A DNA stretch of 64,000 nucleotides from Elephas maximus indicus (lineage: Eukaryota; Chordata; Mammalia; Proboscidea; Elephantidae): the NCBI RefSeq assembly GCF_024166365.1, contig NC_064831.1, positions 48,113,768 through 48,177,767 on the forward strand, given 5' to 3'. The notes beneath the pieces were generated by a model. The model had not been told where the DNA came from, did not search any database, and worked only from the letters and a program-made list of their open reading frames with translations. Below, one piece after another: positions 14,501 through 28,700 of the stretch (positions are counted from its first letter, which is position 1; the number at the start of each line of letters is the position of its first letter). The position numbers were made by a program, and so were the translations under genes.

Positions 14501-17500
14501 GTCAATTTTTCCTGACTGCCCCTTAGCTTCAAAGTCCTTTTTCTTAGTGTCCTATCAAAAGTGGAGACACAAAAGACAGCACAAAAGAGCAGTTCAGGGG
14601 GATGGTCTGGGATCGGTGGGTGACTTACAATCAGCATCTGCAAAAATAATATTGGGACTTTTCCCTCCAAGTTCCAGAGTTACTCTCTTCAGGTTACTTC
14701 TTCCAGCTGCTTCTTGGATAAGCTTTCCTACCTGAAAGAAAAAACGGAGAGAGGTTTCACACACCTTGTGGTCGGTAGCCACAGCTGGCTCTGGGCAACG
14801 GTGGGATGTGCAGTACCGGGGTCCTGCAAGGTGAACTCACCCACCAAATAACAGGGACGGTTCATCAAGGTCAACCTGGCTACACAAGGTAATAGTCAGC
14901 TGGGCAGCAGTTTCATGTCCCTGCTGAAGTGACTCAGAAGATTGCTTTACTTTCATGATGGAGGGAGCAAGGAAAAGGGGCTTAAAGCTGGTGTTGTAAT
15001 CACTGAGAGGTTTTTCTAAAGATAGCTGGCAGGCAAAATGTAGTAGATCTCCATCACTGCGCTGTGGCCCGGCCTCCAGGGAAAGCCAGACTGGCTCTGC
15101 TTAAAAGGAATGATGGTTGTAAAACAAATTGTTCAAGAATCTCTCAAAATGGCAGGTATGACTTTTATCACTTGGTCTCCTGTACCTCTGCCTTGGTTAC
15201 AGAGGATTCCAGATGGCTGAGGGTCTGTCTTTACTGGTATATTTTGTACAAGTCTATTTACCTAGAATCCAAACAAACAATAGGCTGAGTTTGGGGAAAG
15301 CATTTGCCATCGAGTGGACTCATATTTCCAGTGAAACTGAAACTGTCAGAATGGAGACAGGGATCACCATCTAGATCCCCTGCTGAAGGCAGAGCTCACT
15401 GCCCCAGTCGCTGGGAGTGCTGTCAGGAGACAGACAGCCTCCTGCCTCAGCTCCTTCTGAGTCTGCCTCAGCTGAAGAGGGCTGCCTCGCCTGAGGGGGC
15501 TTTCCTGCCCTAGGTGGTCCCATCCAATAACTGACAGTGGCAGGAGTATAAAGGTCCACCCTTTCAGACACCCACAGGACAACTCTGAGGGGCCACAAAC
15601 TCCCCCGTGCCCTGTATGGCTGGCCTCACTGCATGTCCCGTTGACCCGTCCCCCTCAGCAGGGGTCCCTGATACACATCCTGATGTCAAAGTCCATCTCA
15701 GTGACAGCTTCCAGAGACCCCAACCTGTAACAGAGTGTGGCTTGACCAGACAGCAGAGGTTATGGAAAATACCGGGCCACCGTTTAGGCTCATACAGGCA
15801 CACTGATCTTGCTGAGATGAAAAGCGCTACTTATGCCTGAAATTCTATGGAAAAATTAAGCATTTAAAAAGCCTGGAGAAGAGAAATCCTAAATTTACAT
15901 TTGATCTCCACTGGGCCCTTGCTGATATCCTCAAGCAGGACAGAAGACTCCTCAGGTGTGCCAGGGTTAGGCTGCCTGCACTTCTTTACCGGTCCTGTCA
16001 CTTACCAACTGTCTGACCCCAGGAAGTGTACTTCTCTGAGCTTCGGATAGCCTCCTCTGTACAATGGGGTTAAAAATACTATCTACCTCAGAAGTTAGCG
16101 ATCCTGAGGCATAAGTGATTTCATATTTATGGCAGTTAGAATCCATCCTGGCCCGTATGAGTTAACCACGAACTGGTGTGAAAAGCCAAGGGCCCATTCT
16201 TTTTCCGTGTCCAGTAGAGAGAAATGCATGTGACTGTAAGGACAGAGACCCCTAAGCCTTCCAAAGGAGGCTGCCTCCCAGACCTCCAAGGGTACCCATG
16301 CACAGTAAGTGCTCAAGAAAACCCAGGGAGACGCCCCACTTCTCTCAGGCACAAATACTACTCATTGACTCAATACTTCTGTGTTTTCATGGTTACTCTG
16401 CCTCATTGCAAAAACAGTTTGAGACAGCTATGTTGTTAGCTGTCATCCAGTCAATTCCAACTCATGGTGATCCCATGTGTGCACAGCAGAGCTGCATCAT
16501 AGCGTTTTCAAGTCCGTGACATTTTGGAAGCAGATGTCAGGGCTGTCTTCTGTGACGCCTCTGGGTAGGTTCCAACTGCCAACCTTCTGGCTAGGAGTCA
16601 AGTGCTTAACTGTTTGTGCCAACCAGGGAACTCTCGAGGCAGCTGTACGTATCTATTAAGGGTGTTTCAGAAAACAGATCCCCATTCTGAGGAAACCTAA
16701 CCCTGGAGAAACGTGATGTCTCTGAAAGCGGCAGAATTAGGGTTTCTTCGGTTGTAGAACATGCTACCCACCCCGATGTGAGGGAACCCTCACATCTGGC
16801 CTGAGACGTTAACAGGAATACTATGGCCCACAGCTAGACTCCTCCCTCCCTGCCCCAGCAGTCTGCATCTCTTCTGCCTCAATGTAAACTCCCCAGGGAG
16901 GCTGTGGGCTCCATGAAGGACCTGGTGCCAGGGCAGGGGAAGGAAGTACGCGTTCACAAAGGAAGGTGTATCTGGCCCTTTGTTCTGGCAAGAGAACAAG
17001 AGTCAGGTGAAAAATATGACTGGTACCTGGGACCCCTGCTAAGAGGAGAACCCACCTGGAAGGACGGTTCTGGAAACATCAACCCGTCAACTTAATGCTG
17101 GTACCCAGGGACAGGCTGTGATAACATGTCACCCGTGATTGCCAGCTTTTCTGAGGAACTGCAGTGTGCTTGGCTCTCTATCTCGGGGGAGTCTGTATTA
17201 ATAGATGGGGACACATTTTAAAGTCCAAGAAGATAGACAGGTATTTTCTTAAAGAGGACAATCGCTGGAACTCATGAACGTATTATTAATCATAAGAAAA
17301 GTTAACATTTTTAAGGTCAGTTTGTGTCAGATATATGTATGCATTAGCTCATTTAGCCTTCTGGAAATCCCGATGAAGTAGGTGCTATCTTAGTCTAAAG
17401 ACGAGCAGACGTAATTAGAATTTAAGGAGCGTTACCAGGTCAGCCAGCTAACTAATGACAAAGCCTACTGGACTCCACACAGGCTGATCCCGGGGCCCAA

Positions 17501-19621
17501 GCCCCAAATCACCCCGCTAACTTCTCCTCCTCCTCCCAGCTTCCGTCCTCCTTCCTGCCTTCCTCGCTACATTCACTAAGCACCTAACTCCTGTCGCCTG
17601 TCACCACAACCTTATCCCTCAACTCCAAACTGATTTCTGAGACTCAGAATATTGCTTCCTGTAGGCCCAAATAATTTCCAAACCATCAGTGACAAAATTT
17701 ACTTTTGCCTTCAGGTTTACATTTTAAAAACAAATAAAGCAAGGGGAAATCAACGGCCCTGCACACAGCACCATGCTGTGGTAAAGAGCGTGCTGACCTG
17801 GCTGGTGCCTATTAGCCCTCCCCCCGACTGCCATAGACCACCATGAAGAGTGGGTTCTCTCTGCCCTGGGTGGGAATGTGGTCCAGCGATTACTTTCATG
17901 GCTACAGTAACTGTACGAAAGCCTCGCTCAGCGTATGGTCATCAGAGGAGGATATCGAAGAACAATTTTCCCACGTCGATGCTTTGCCAGCCTTTCCTCA
18001 GAAACCAAGTCTGTGCTAAAGGATGCCGGGCAAATCTCAGATGAGTAACACCCTTCCTCTTCATCTTGGGAAGAAGGTCAAGATCCAGGCCAGCCTCAAG
18101 GAGAACCAGACAGGTTAGGCCCTGGGAGAACCCCTTCTCTCTGGAGTGGCCAGAGGACGCTTCTGAGAAGCCCCAGTTGTCACCAATTACCCTCACTCAA
18201 CACAAATTCACAGTTCTCCTACTGTGTGCCAGGTGTGACACTGCGCATAGACCCTTACTGACAAGGAACCCACAGACCTCCATATAACCTAGCAGGTGCT
18301 CAATAAATGTGGCTTAGCAGTCCCCTTAGAGAAAAGCCTGGATCTGATTTGATATTAGATGTAAACAGATTATGGTTCTACAGTACTTCGTTGTAAGCCA
18401 CAGTCAGGCTGCTCTGGTCCTTTCACATAGCACTGGGCTAGAATGGAACAAGCTTCATTAGTTAGAGGCTCAGGCGTCACACACATCCCCATGACACTCT
18501 CGGGTTCCAGGCCAGAGTCTCCTTGGAGAATATATTACTACTCATGAATTCTCCCCCATGGAGCTGAGCGGTGCTGAGTGACCCCTGACTGGAGTGGCTC
18601 CTCATTACCATGATCACGAGGGGAGGGAGTGGTGGAAAGAGAACATAAGCAACGGGTCTGCAAATGCAATGCCCAAGTGGAGGCGTCTTGATAGGGAGAA
18701 GTAATGTGTTTAAAAACAAAGAGTTCAAGCAAGAACTGGCTCCATGTTGACTTAGAAAATGTGTCAGGTCTATGCAAACCAAGCTAAAATATTCCTTGCA
18801 CACACCCCATGCACAAGTTTCCAAAATCAAGATGTATGCAATTAGAAAGTCTAAGAAAGAAAATCAGTTACAGACAGGAGACACAGGTCCAGCCCTCTGA
18901 GATGGAAAAGGGTACCCAGAATTCCTCTGAGATGTGTGCTACACCGTCATATTTAACCCTTTCAGACATGAGGAGAAGCTGGAAATGAGGTAACTGAGGG
19001 TACACGCGTGCACGCGTCTTCCAAGTGGTGAAAAGCCAAGTCAACAGGGTCAGACTTCAGGAAACCAAGCCCTACTCTGATGAAACAGGCAATTTATAAG
19101 ATAAAACAGATAAACACACAGCTCAAAAAATGAAATCCTACATATGATGTGAATGCTGTATGACACAGACATAAATAGGATAGAGTCACAGAGACCAAAT
19201 TTTGCACTTCTTACCGTCCACCATCTACTTTTCCCATCAGAAAAGACTTCACAATGTACTCTTGTTATGCCTCCAGCCCCATGGCTCAGCACCTGGCTGA
19301 TTACAACCCTACTCAGGTTGATGGACTACAGTCTGACCCATAGGGTTAGAAGATGCAGGCACTCCAATTCTGCCTTGGCAACTAACCAGCCACCAACTCT
19401 ACTTCTTCAGGCCTCAGTTTCTTTATCTATCCAATGAAGGCACAGGCCAAGCAGCAAATCTGTTCCTGGTACTCGAGCTAACTGAACAAGTTAAGAAGGA
19501 CAGAGAGAACCCCTGGGGCCCGGGCTCATTCTGAAAGTCTGTCCACGATTCTTCTGTGTTTTTCTTGCTTTATAAAGCAGAAGTAGCTTTTCCCAAGAGC
19601 GCCACAGCTGCTCTGAATGTT

Positions 19622-19652
<31 letters not shown>

Positions 19653-22600
19653 TGATCTTTTTGAGCTTCCTGCATGGAGCACGTTATGAAAGAGTAAGTG
19701 ATAGTGTTCCTATCATGTGGTTTCTTAACTCCACACTCCCCGCAGTCTCTCAGCTGTATCTGTGTACCCCAAACGGGCCAGGGTGGTGAACCGGGGCTCC
19801 CCCACACATAACGGAACTGGGCTAATTCGCAGCGGGAATGTTGGCACAGCTCAATTCTGACTCCCATGCTCATTTTGAATAGGCTTCCAGATTGATGTCA
19901 GGAGCATCCCCAGAAAAGCTGCAGCGTACCAGAACCGTGTTCATGGCAATGCAATGCAGGGAAATGCAATCTGGTGCTTTGCAGGAAAAATAATCTGTTA
20001 TACAGGACAAAAAAGAACACAAGAGACTTTCCATGTCCTCTCTATTCAAAGCAGTAGCTCCCTGGACATAGTTATAAAGCTGGGTAAATATTTTTCCTTT
20101 TGTTAATTAATTACCTATATTAGTGTCGATGCCTTCTCAGAGACAGACTCTTTTCAAAAATAGAAAAATAAATCTCTAGTAGAGATCTCAGTAAAGTGGT
20201 TGAACGTGCCTGCAATATGTTTTCATTTCTTAAACCTGAAACAGATTTGCTCCATGCTTCTTCCCTCCTTTCTTTTCACTGTTGTTTCCTGGTTCCAACT
20301 GTGATGGAAATGGAAATGCCAAAAATATGTGTAACTGGATGTTTCTTTTCCTTCTGAAATATCCAGAAATAACAGGCCAAGTCAGAAAATAACAGGACCA
20401 AGGGATCTAAAGCAGTTTCTTTAAGTGGTAACAGCTATTTCAAACTCGACTGATGAAATTCAGATTACGAAAACTAATATGGCCATAAACTCTTTCCTGC
20501 CTTCTTTCCTGAGGTTCCCACCACCTCAAACCCATCACTTCGGCCACACAAAACCCCTTACCTGTCAAATCGATTCTGACTCATCGCAATTCTATAGCAC
20601 AGAGAAGAACTGCCCCACAGGGCTTCCGAGGAGCACCTGGTGTATTTGAACTGCTGGATCTTTTGGCTAGCAGCTGAGCTCTTAACCACTGTGCCACCAG
20701 GGCTCCACAAAACCACTCTCCCTTCCTGGAAAATGCCTCTGTTGTCTTTGCATACACTGTCCCCTCTGCCTGGAATACCTTTCCTCCCCTTGCTTACTCA
20801 GTGAACTCATTTTTCCAGACCTCTCTCTCTGCCACCTCCTCTGAGAAGCGAGCTTTCCTGATCCACTGCCCCCAGGCTGTGGTACACCTCCTTCTCTGAT
20901 CCCAGGGCACTTTTTACACAGCGCTTGCACAGTACTTGTTTAGTAGCTGTTTTCCCCACCAGGTTGATTTTGTGAGGGCAGACTCTATCCTATTCATTTC
21001 TTAATATGTGTGTGTACACCGAGATTTTCAGTAACATTTGCTGACCCAACGAACAAGAACATGATGGCTGCTCTTGGGGTCTATGCCAAACGGAGACCAC
21101 CAGGTTTCAAGAAAGGGTTGAGAGGGACACGGGAGCTCTAGGTCCAAGGCCTGGCTTTCCCACAGCCAGCAGAGCGATCTTGAACTTCCCTCACTCTCTT
21201 CGGCTGTAATTTCCTTGTCTTTAATGGGAGGAGGGCTTTGGTGGTTGTGGCACCAGCGGCACACTAGAATTCCTGGGGTGTTTAAAATTCTTCTCTGTCT
21301 AGGCCCCACCTCCAGAGCCTCTGATTATCTAATCTGGGGTGGGGAACAGGCATGGGTAGTTTTTGAAGTTCCCGAAAATATTCTAACGTGCTGACAGGGT
21401 TAAGAACCATGAGATTAAATAATCTTTAAAGACATTTCTCTTATACTTGTATCTTTAACCTTTCCTCGTTGACTATTTTTAAATTGTTCAACGTCTTCAT
21501 TTATTAGGTACCTACTCTGTGCTGGAGGAGCCCTGATGGCACAATGGTTAAAGCACTCAGCTGCTAACCAAAAGGTTGCTGGTTCAAACCCACCAGCTGC
21601 TCCTCAGGAGAAAGATATGGCAATCTGCTCCCATAAAGATTACAGTCTTAGAAACTCCATGGGGCAGCTCTACTCTGTCCTATAGGGTCACTATGCGTCA
21701 GAGTTAACTTGGCAGCAGTGGGTTTGGGTTTTTTTGGTTTATTCTGTGCTACTTGTTCTCACAAACATTATTTTATTTAATCTTCACAACAATCATGTGA
21801 AGCAAGAATTATTACCCATTTTACAGCTGGGAAAAAAATAACATGACTCAGAGGTCAAGAGATGACTTGCTGACAGATCCCACTGAGTGGCGGCAGCCAG
21901 GACTGAACAGAATACTGACTCCAAGCCGAGGGCTCTGCTGACTCCATCCCAAGGCTCTCTGTGGCTGGCGCCCCCCTTCTCCAAGCTCCCCTCTGACTAT
22001 GGTTAGCAGGGCTCTGACAGTTATATTCTCTAGCTACCTCTAACAGATATTCTAGAACAATCTATCCACAACTGACAAGATATTCTAGAACAATCTATTC
22101 ACAACTGACAGATATTCTACCATCGACAACAGTTACACATGCTGTCTATCCACAACTAACAGATATTCTATATCAATCTATCCACAGCTGAGATATTCTA
22201 GAACAATCTGTCCACAACTAACATATTCTGGAACAATCTATCCAGAACTGACGGATAGTCTACCACCAACAGTTACACATGCTTTCTATCCACAACAGAT
22301 ACTCTACAGCAATCTATCCATGCTGAGATATTCTAGAACAATCTGTCCACAACTTACAGATATTCTAGAACAATCTATCCACAACTGAAAGATAGCTAGA
22401 ATAAGCTGTCCACAACTGACAGATATTCTAGAACAACCTATCCAGAACAGATATTCTACAACTGCTCCCTACTCTTAGCCATATTTTTGTTACATAAGAC
22501 TCTCCCTTTGTTTCAGATCAATTCAAAAATTAAGATTTGCTTTGATAAGAAGCAGCATGGCGTTCCTAAGCCAAAGGTACTACACATCCCGCAAACTCGT

Positions 22601-25600
22601 TGAGCTATAAGAATGGACACCTTAGGATCTGTTCATACTCAGACTGAGCTCTGAGGATAGAAATTCACTGCAGGATCTTTAAGTTAGCATAGTTATCGTG
22701 CAAATCAAGGAACCTCAGCCAGCAGACAGAAGCCATCCCATACTTTTCTTATCCTTCAGTACTCAAGTTTTGATTTAAGTGTAAAAATACAAAAGAAAGC
22801 AAACTATTAGTTTAAAACCCATACATGCAAAGGTTTTGTCATTCGTACTCTGATTCAAAGGTGGGGATGGTTCATTAGTGGATTGATACCTTAGAAAAAA
22901 GCCTACGAGCTGCTTTAAAAAACTAAAACTGTAGCAAGGCAACTTCTCCCACCTACGAAGAGGTACGAAGCCAAGCAGAGCAGCAAGCTGACAGGGTTCA
23001 TTACTCAAGCAGCAGACCCGGTGTCTGCATCGTACAACATGACATTTATCTAAGTAGGAAATGAAAGGAGAACCCCAGCTGCGTAAATTAGAATCAGCGA
23101 TAATACAGCTGTTGGCGACAAACATTTGTTTGGCAAGAATCAATCTGGCCTCTCCTGTAGTTTGCTTTGATGGTCTCTCCACTATCTTGTTGACTAATGA
23201 TGAAATCATGGTTTGTTAATCCAACTGAATAAAGAAAACACCACAGCAAGCAAAATGCAAACTGTTTTCCTGGACTTCATGGAGGTTGTTTATTGACTCT
23301 GTTTATAAGAGCTCTTTCATAGTCACTTATTAAAATGTTTAGATGCTTTGCTTATGTATTTAGCTGCGTAAGGAGAAATTAGTCCTATCTTTAATCCGAG
23401 AAACTTTGCTTTTTAAAGGCCTTTTGCTAAAGAAAAATGGAAAGCAGACACCTCAATTAAGCTTCTTGTTGCTGACTGTTCCAGACATTTTGTGATGTAT
23501 CAATACGTTCCATCTCCCTAGGGTAATCATGACAGGGTCAAGTTCAAATCCACATTTAAGTGACATGTTCAGTCTGGAAGAATATATACAATTTTCCAAG
23601 TAGCCTACAAAGTTGAAAAAGGATAGATGGATAAAAAAGTAAAAAACTACAAGCTGGAAAGGGGCTTGGGGATTATGTGATCACATTTGATTTACCTGTG
23701 AAAATTCTCTGCCTGCACCATTAACACGGATGATTGAAGTTGGCTTTCAAATGCTTCCCTCAGGTCTTCTACTGTCTGCCAATGATGTCATTCCAGAGAA
23801 GACACTAGGAGACACTCCAGAGGCCAGGGGATTGACTCCCCTCCAAGTGAACATGAGCCTCTCTAGAGAGAAGGAGTATAAAGTGTAGACTCTAGAGGAG
23901 CAATCTAGGTGACAACTTGCTCTATGCACACGGCAGTAAGCTGCCTCGCTGCTGTGAGGGTTCCTAAGAGCTAACCCTGCACAAGGCCACCTTCCACCCC
24001 ATTCTCTTCCCCAAATCCCTCCTCTCTCTTTCTCACTTCCCAATTGTATATTTGCATCTTTGAAGATTACGTGTTTAGTTTTTAATTTTCTTCTTGTGAA
24101 GATAAAGACTTTCCTATGTTATTATAAAGCTGCAGTCATCAAAATGGTATGATACTGGTGAAAGGACGGACACACAGACCACCAGAAATAGACCCACACA
24201 AATATGGGCAACGGATGCGTGAGGAAGGTGGAGAGGCAGTTCACCAGAGAAAGGACAGTCTTTTCAGGAAACGGGGCTTGAATTATTGTCCTCCTAATAC
24301 CAAAAAACAAACAACAAACCCAAAGCAGAACTGTGACCTTGCAACATACACAAAAATTGACTCAAAATGGACCTGAGACCTAAATGTAAAACACAAAGGA
24401 AACATAGGAGAAAAGTTTTGTGATCTTAAGTTAAGCAAAGACTTCTTAGATACCATAACAAAATCATGTTCCATAAAAGAAAAAAATTGATAAACTGGAC
24501 ATCATCAAAATTAAGAACTCCTGCTCTTCAAAAGACACTGAGGAGAAAAAAAAAAAAACAAGCCAGAGATTGGGATAAAATATTTGCAAAGCATATATGT
24601 GATAAAGAACTTATATCCAGAATATCCGAAGAACTTTCAAAAATTCCACAAGAAAGCAAACAACCCAACGAAAAATGGGTAGAGATGAAATGACATTTCA
24701 CCTAAGAAGACGCAAGGTGGCAAATACATATATGAAAAGACGTTCAACAGTAGGGAACTGGAAACTAAAACCACACTGAGATAACAACACACACCTGTTA
24801 GAATGGCTGAAATTTAAAAGGCTGACCATACCAAATGTCGGCGAGGACGTGAAGGAGCTACAAGTCTTACACACACCTGTAAGAATGTATGATGGTGCAA
24901 TCACTTTGGAAAACAACTGGACAGTTTCTTAACTTCCCACATGATCCAGTCACTCCACTCCAGCTCTTTACCTCCCAGAAAAGGAAATACCTGTTCCTAC
25001 AAAGGCTCGCACACAAACGTTCACAGCAGCTTTTACTTGTATGAACCTCAAACTGGAAACAAGCCAAATGTCCATCAGCAGGTGAATGGATAAAGAAACT
25101 GTGGCACATCCATAAAATGGAATATGATTCAGTAATAAAAAGGAATGAACTACTGATACACACAGCAACAAGGGTGGATGTCAAAAATAATGGTGCTGAG
25201 TCAAAGAAGGCAGACCGGGCGAAAAAAGGTACATACTGTATGTTTTCAAAATTCTAGAAAATGCAAACAATCTACAGTGCCAGGTCTGCGGCTGCAGAGG
25301 GACACGCGGGTGGGAATGGAAGGAGGGGCAGAAGAGAGGAATTACAAAGGATGACTGGAAACTTTTGAGGATAATGGACACGTTCACTACCTCAACTGTG
25401 GTACTCGTTTTACAGGTATTTACCTAGGTAAGATTTATTCAGCTGAACACTTCAAAAACGTGAAACATGCTGCATCTTAATTATACCTCAACAAAGCTAT
25501 TAATAAAGCTCATATTAAACAGTAAAAATGTTACTTTATTAGAGAATTTATGCCATACCTCTCTTTGTTGCCCTCTGTAGACACTGAATCTTCCCAGCTA

Positions 25601-25707
25601 TTTAAATTATGACTTACTAGTTTTAGTCAAAGCCAAATGCATTAGGAATAAACTGATGAGATTTTAAAGTAATTAGAGCCCAAGAGGAAAAGAAAACAAT
25701 GAAGAGG

Positions 25708-25738
<31 letters not shown>

Positions 25739-28700
25739 CTTTTAGGACAGCAAAGGCAGTGAAAACACAGATCAGAGGCCAATACAAGAAAGCACGGTGA
25801 CTGCAACTCCAAAGAAGCAGCGTGTGACATTATAAATCCAAATAAGAACAATGCGTCGTTTCCATTGCAGGCGCTGACAGTTCTCATTGATCTGCATAGA
25901 AGGCAGAACAAAAGCATCATGTTTAAGGACTCAGTGAGTAGATGCGGGATGGGAGGTCAGCTCAGGCACAAGAAACGGTCTGTGTGAAGTCACAGAACAT
26001 GAAGTGGCATGTCACACTGGGGACCTGCAAGCAGTCTGGGAAGGCTAGCATGCAGAGATGGTACATGAAACGAAGCTGGTGAGGAAGGCAGGGGCCAAGC
26101 CATGAACCTGTGTGTCGCCTTGAGGAGTCTGGACACTGTCGGGTAGGTGAGGATGTCCTGGTAGAGATGTCCACCGTACAGTCAGAAATAGCCACTGGAG
26201 CTCAAAAGGGAGGTGAAAAATTATAAGTGAGCTGTTCCCAGGGAAATATCCTAAATGAAATACTGTGTTGACTCACTCATTCGATTACTTTCATATTGAC
26301 AATTAAAACATTAAATGGATCAATTAGGTATCTACTATAGGTACAAAGTCCTTTATACTAATGGTTTTATGGGGAAGGAAGAGAGTTAAGAGTGGAAAAT
26401 GCTGGTTAATTTCCATGTTCAGAAACCAGTATTTATAACTTAAATGAACCTGGAACCTTCCCTTAGATATAGAGATTTTTTTATGCCAGTAAGTGCTAAA
26501 TCAACAAAAAGAGCTTAAGAAGAAAATCCGACCAGCCAAAGCTGGCGGGTGAGATTTCCTACGAACTCATCAGCTGATTCTCTGGCTTCCTTGAACAGCC
26601 CACGCAGAGGGGCATAGGCTTTCCTGTAACAGCACTGGAGCTTCGCTAAGCCTACAGATTGCTCTGGGGAGGAAGTTTGGAGCCCATGAGAGTGGAGAGG
26701 AGAGGGAGGAAAAAGGTCATGAAGAGCTTGGGGGATTTACCAGGAATCGGCTCTATGCTGTGTGCTGGATGAGCCCCAGTCCCCAGTTTATTTATAAAAT
26801 GGGGGTGCTCTAAGGGCATCTGCACACACAAGTGCCTGGCACACACCAGGAAATGAAATGGCTTACTGGGTGAAAGAGGAATCTCAGTTCTAAGATTATC
26901 AAAGTTAACTCTCTTTTGCTGACAGCAAGCCTGTTAGTGCCCTCCTGGGCTCAAGGGGTGCTCTCATAGATGGGAACAGACGGGGGGAAAAGTGATTAAC
27001 TGGAAACATACTGAGAAGCAGTAGAGCAGCAGCTATGTTGTTTGTTTACGAGGTATAGCTTATAGAAATAAGTCTCATTACTTTACAGTGGCACTGTATG
27101 AGTTACAGCTTCCTTCTGGTGAAATAAAATCAAAACAGAAGGACCCTGTCCACACGCCAATTAGTTCTCCTGCCTCCAGTCAGCAGTCTTACCAGCTCAC
27201 CAGCACTGCAGGGTTTTGTTGTGTGAATTTTTAGGAGTACTCGCAAACTTTGAATAAGATACTGACATTTGTGTCTCTTCTTTGTTGAGTAACTGCCAGG
27301 TGTAGGGAATTCCCTGGATGTGGCCTCACTTGGCTAAACTGATTCTGAATTCCTTCTCCTCCTGTAAGATGTTCAGGAGAGAGATGACTGCTGGAATGAG
27401 GTTACAGACACAGCAGACAGCGTGAACGTACCTGTCAGTTTACCCAAGTCTCTTACTAGAGGCCAGATTAACAAACTCACAGTTGTAGCTTTTTTCTTAA
27501 ATGGGCCTGGAAATACGTTCTGGGGTATGACCCAACAATTCAAATTACGTATAAACTAGTGATTCTTGAACGTTAATGAACTAGGAGACCTTATTGAAGT
27601 GAATTATTTCTGGAGCCTTTTTCCAAATTTTCTGATTGAGGAGATCTTAGGTGGGGCCCAGAGATCAGCATTTTAACAAGCACCCCCAGCCCCCTCCTCC
27701 CCACCACCACCACTGTAGGTGACTGATGGCAGCTGGTCCTTGAACAACTACTGAAAAACACAACTCTTCTGCACAGAATTTCTCCCTAAACCAGAATTCA
27801 ACCCTGGCAACTTGAGGCTGGCGAAGGAGTGGCCCCAGCTCCAGGCCCCAGCAGGGGTTGTAAGCAAGTTCCTGAATGGGCGCCATGGCCCCTCCTCCAG
27901 CCCTGCTCTCTAAGGCTAGCCACTATTCCGCCTACAAATAAAAAGGATTTAAAATCAGTTTATCAAAGCAAGCACCAGGCGATCTTCCAAAAAGTGAAAC
28001 AGAACAGCAAACACTAGAAAATAACATTTATTAGAAGATTAAAAATATTTATAAAAGCCACAAAGCAAAGTAAAACTGCCAGAGGGGAGCAAGAATTAGT
28101 TTTCAACAGGCATACTGTTGGCAAATGGAAACTGCAGAGTCACCTAAGGTTTAACTGAGGTCTCTGCGATGTGCCAAGCAATATGACTGGAACTTTGAAA
28201 TCGTTCTCTCAATGAATACTCCAATGTGTAAGCATCTGTTTGCAGTCCCTTTTAACAGATAAAGAAATGAGAGATTACAGAGCAGGCGAGGCAGCATCTG
28301 ATCCAAGGTCATTAGAATCCAGCACCCCTTTTATTATAACACGTCCCCAAGCATAAATTGCTCTGTAAGTTTCATTAAAAAAAAATAGAAAATACTAACA
28401 GCTAACGTTCTGAGGCTTTCCTAATGACGAGGCCCTGAGCTAAGCACTTCGGAGATCAAAGCTTATTCCTCACAATCACTGCAGGAGGTGGGTACAATCA
28501 TCTCCCATCTACAGGTGGAAAATCTGAGGCCTGGAAAGATTAAATACCAACACGCATGATGAGCAAACCCACACACCCATAATGACCAGCCTTCTGATTC
28601 ACATCTGGAGTATCTTATTTAGTCCTGACTGCTGTTAGTGTGCTTGGGATTTCTAACTGAAAAAGTGCTGAGTTCCTCAAGCTTTTCTGGAGAAGCAAAG

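Larger units (their letters stand above)
12873..14628 (-). other. ALDH1A2: Intron 8 of ALDH1A2
   Basis: 1.76 kb. A short antisense AfroSINE-tail fragment is seen at about 12978-13016 and a weak antisense MIR at about 13060-13190. From 13390 to 14628 no repeat is recognised. Confidence 0.92.

Noticed and set aside
21851-21875. Retinoic acid response element near aggtcaagagatgacttg
   Set aside because: Half-sites are not in a direct repeat with 2 or 5 base spacing, and it lies in a MIR.
22040-22462. CRISPR-like array
   Set aside because: The repeats are imperfect and directly adjoining without unique spacers of constant length, in a mammalian intron; a minisatellite.
22775-23209. 144-residue minus-strand open frame in intron 7
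   Set aside because: No domain, no exon-type splice sites with matching phase for the host gene.
24149-24693. Open frames at 24149-24376 and 24466-24693 as genes
   Set aside because: They are fragments of an old L1 ORF2.
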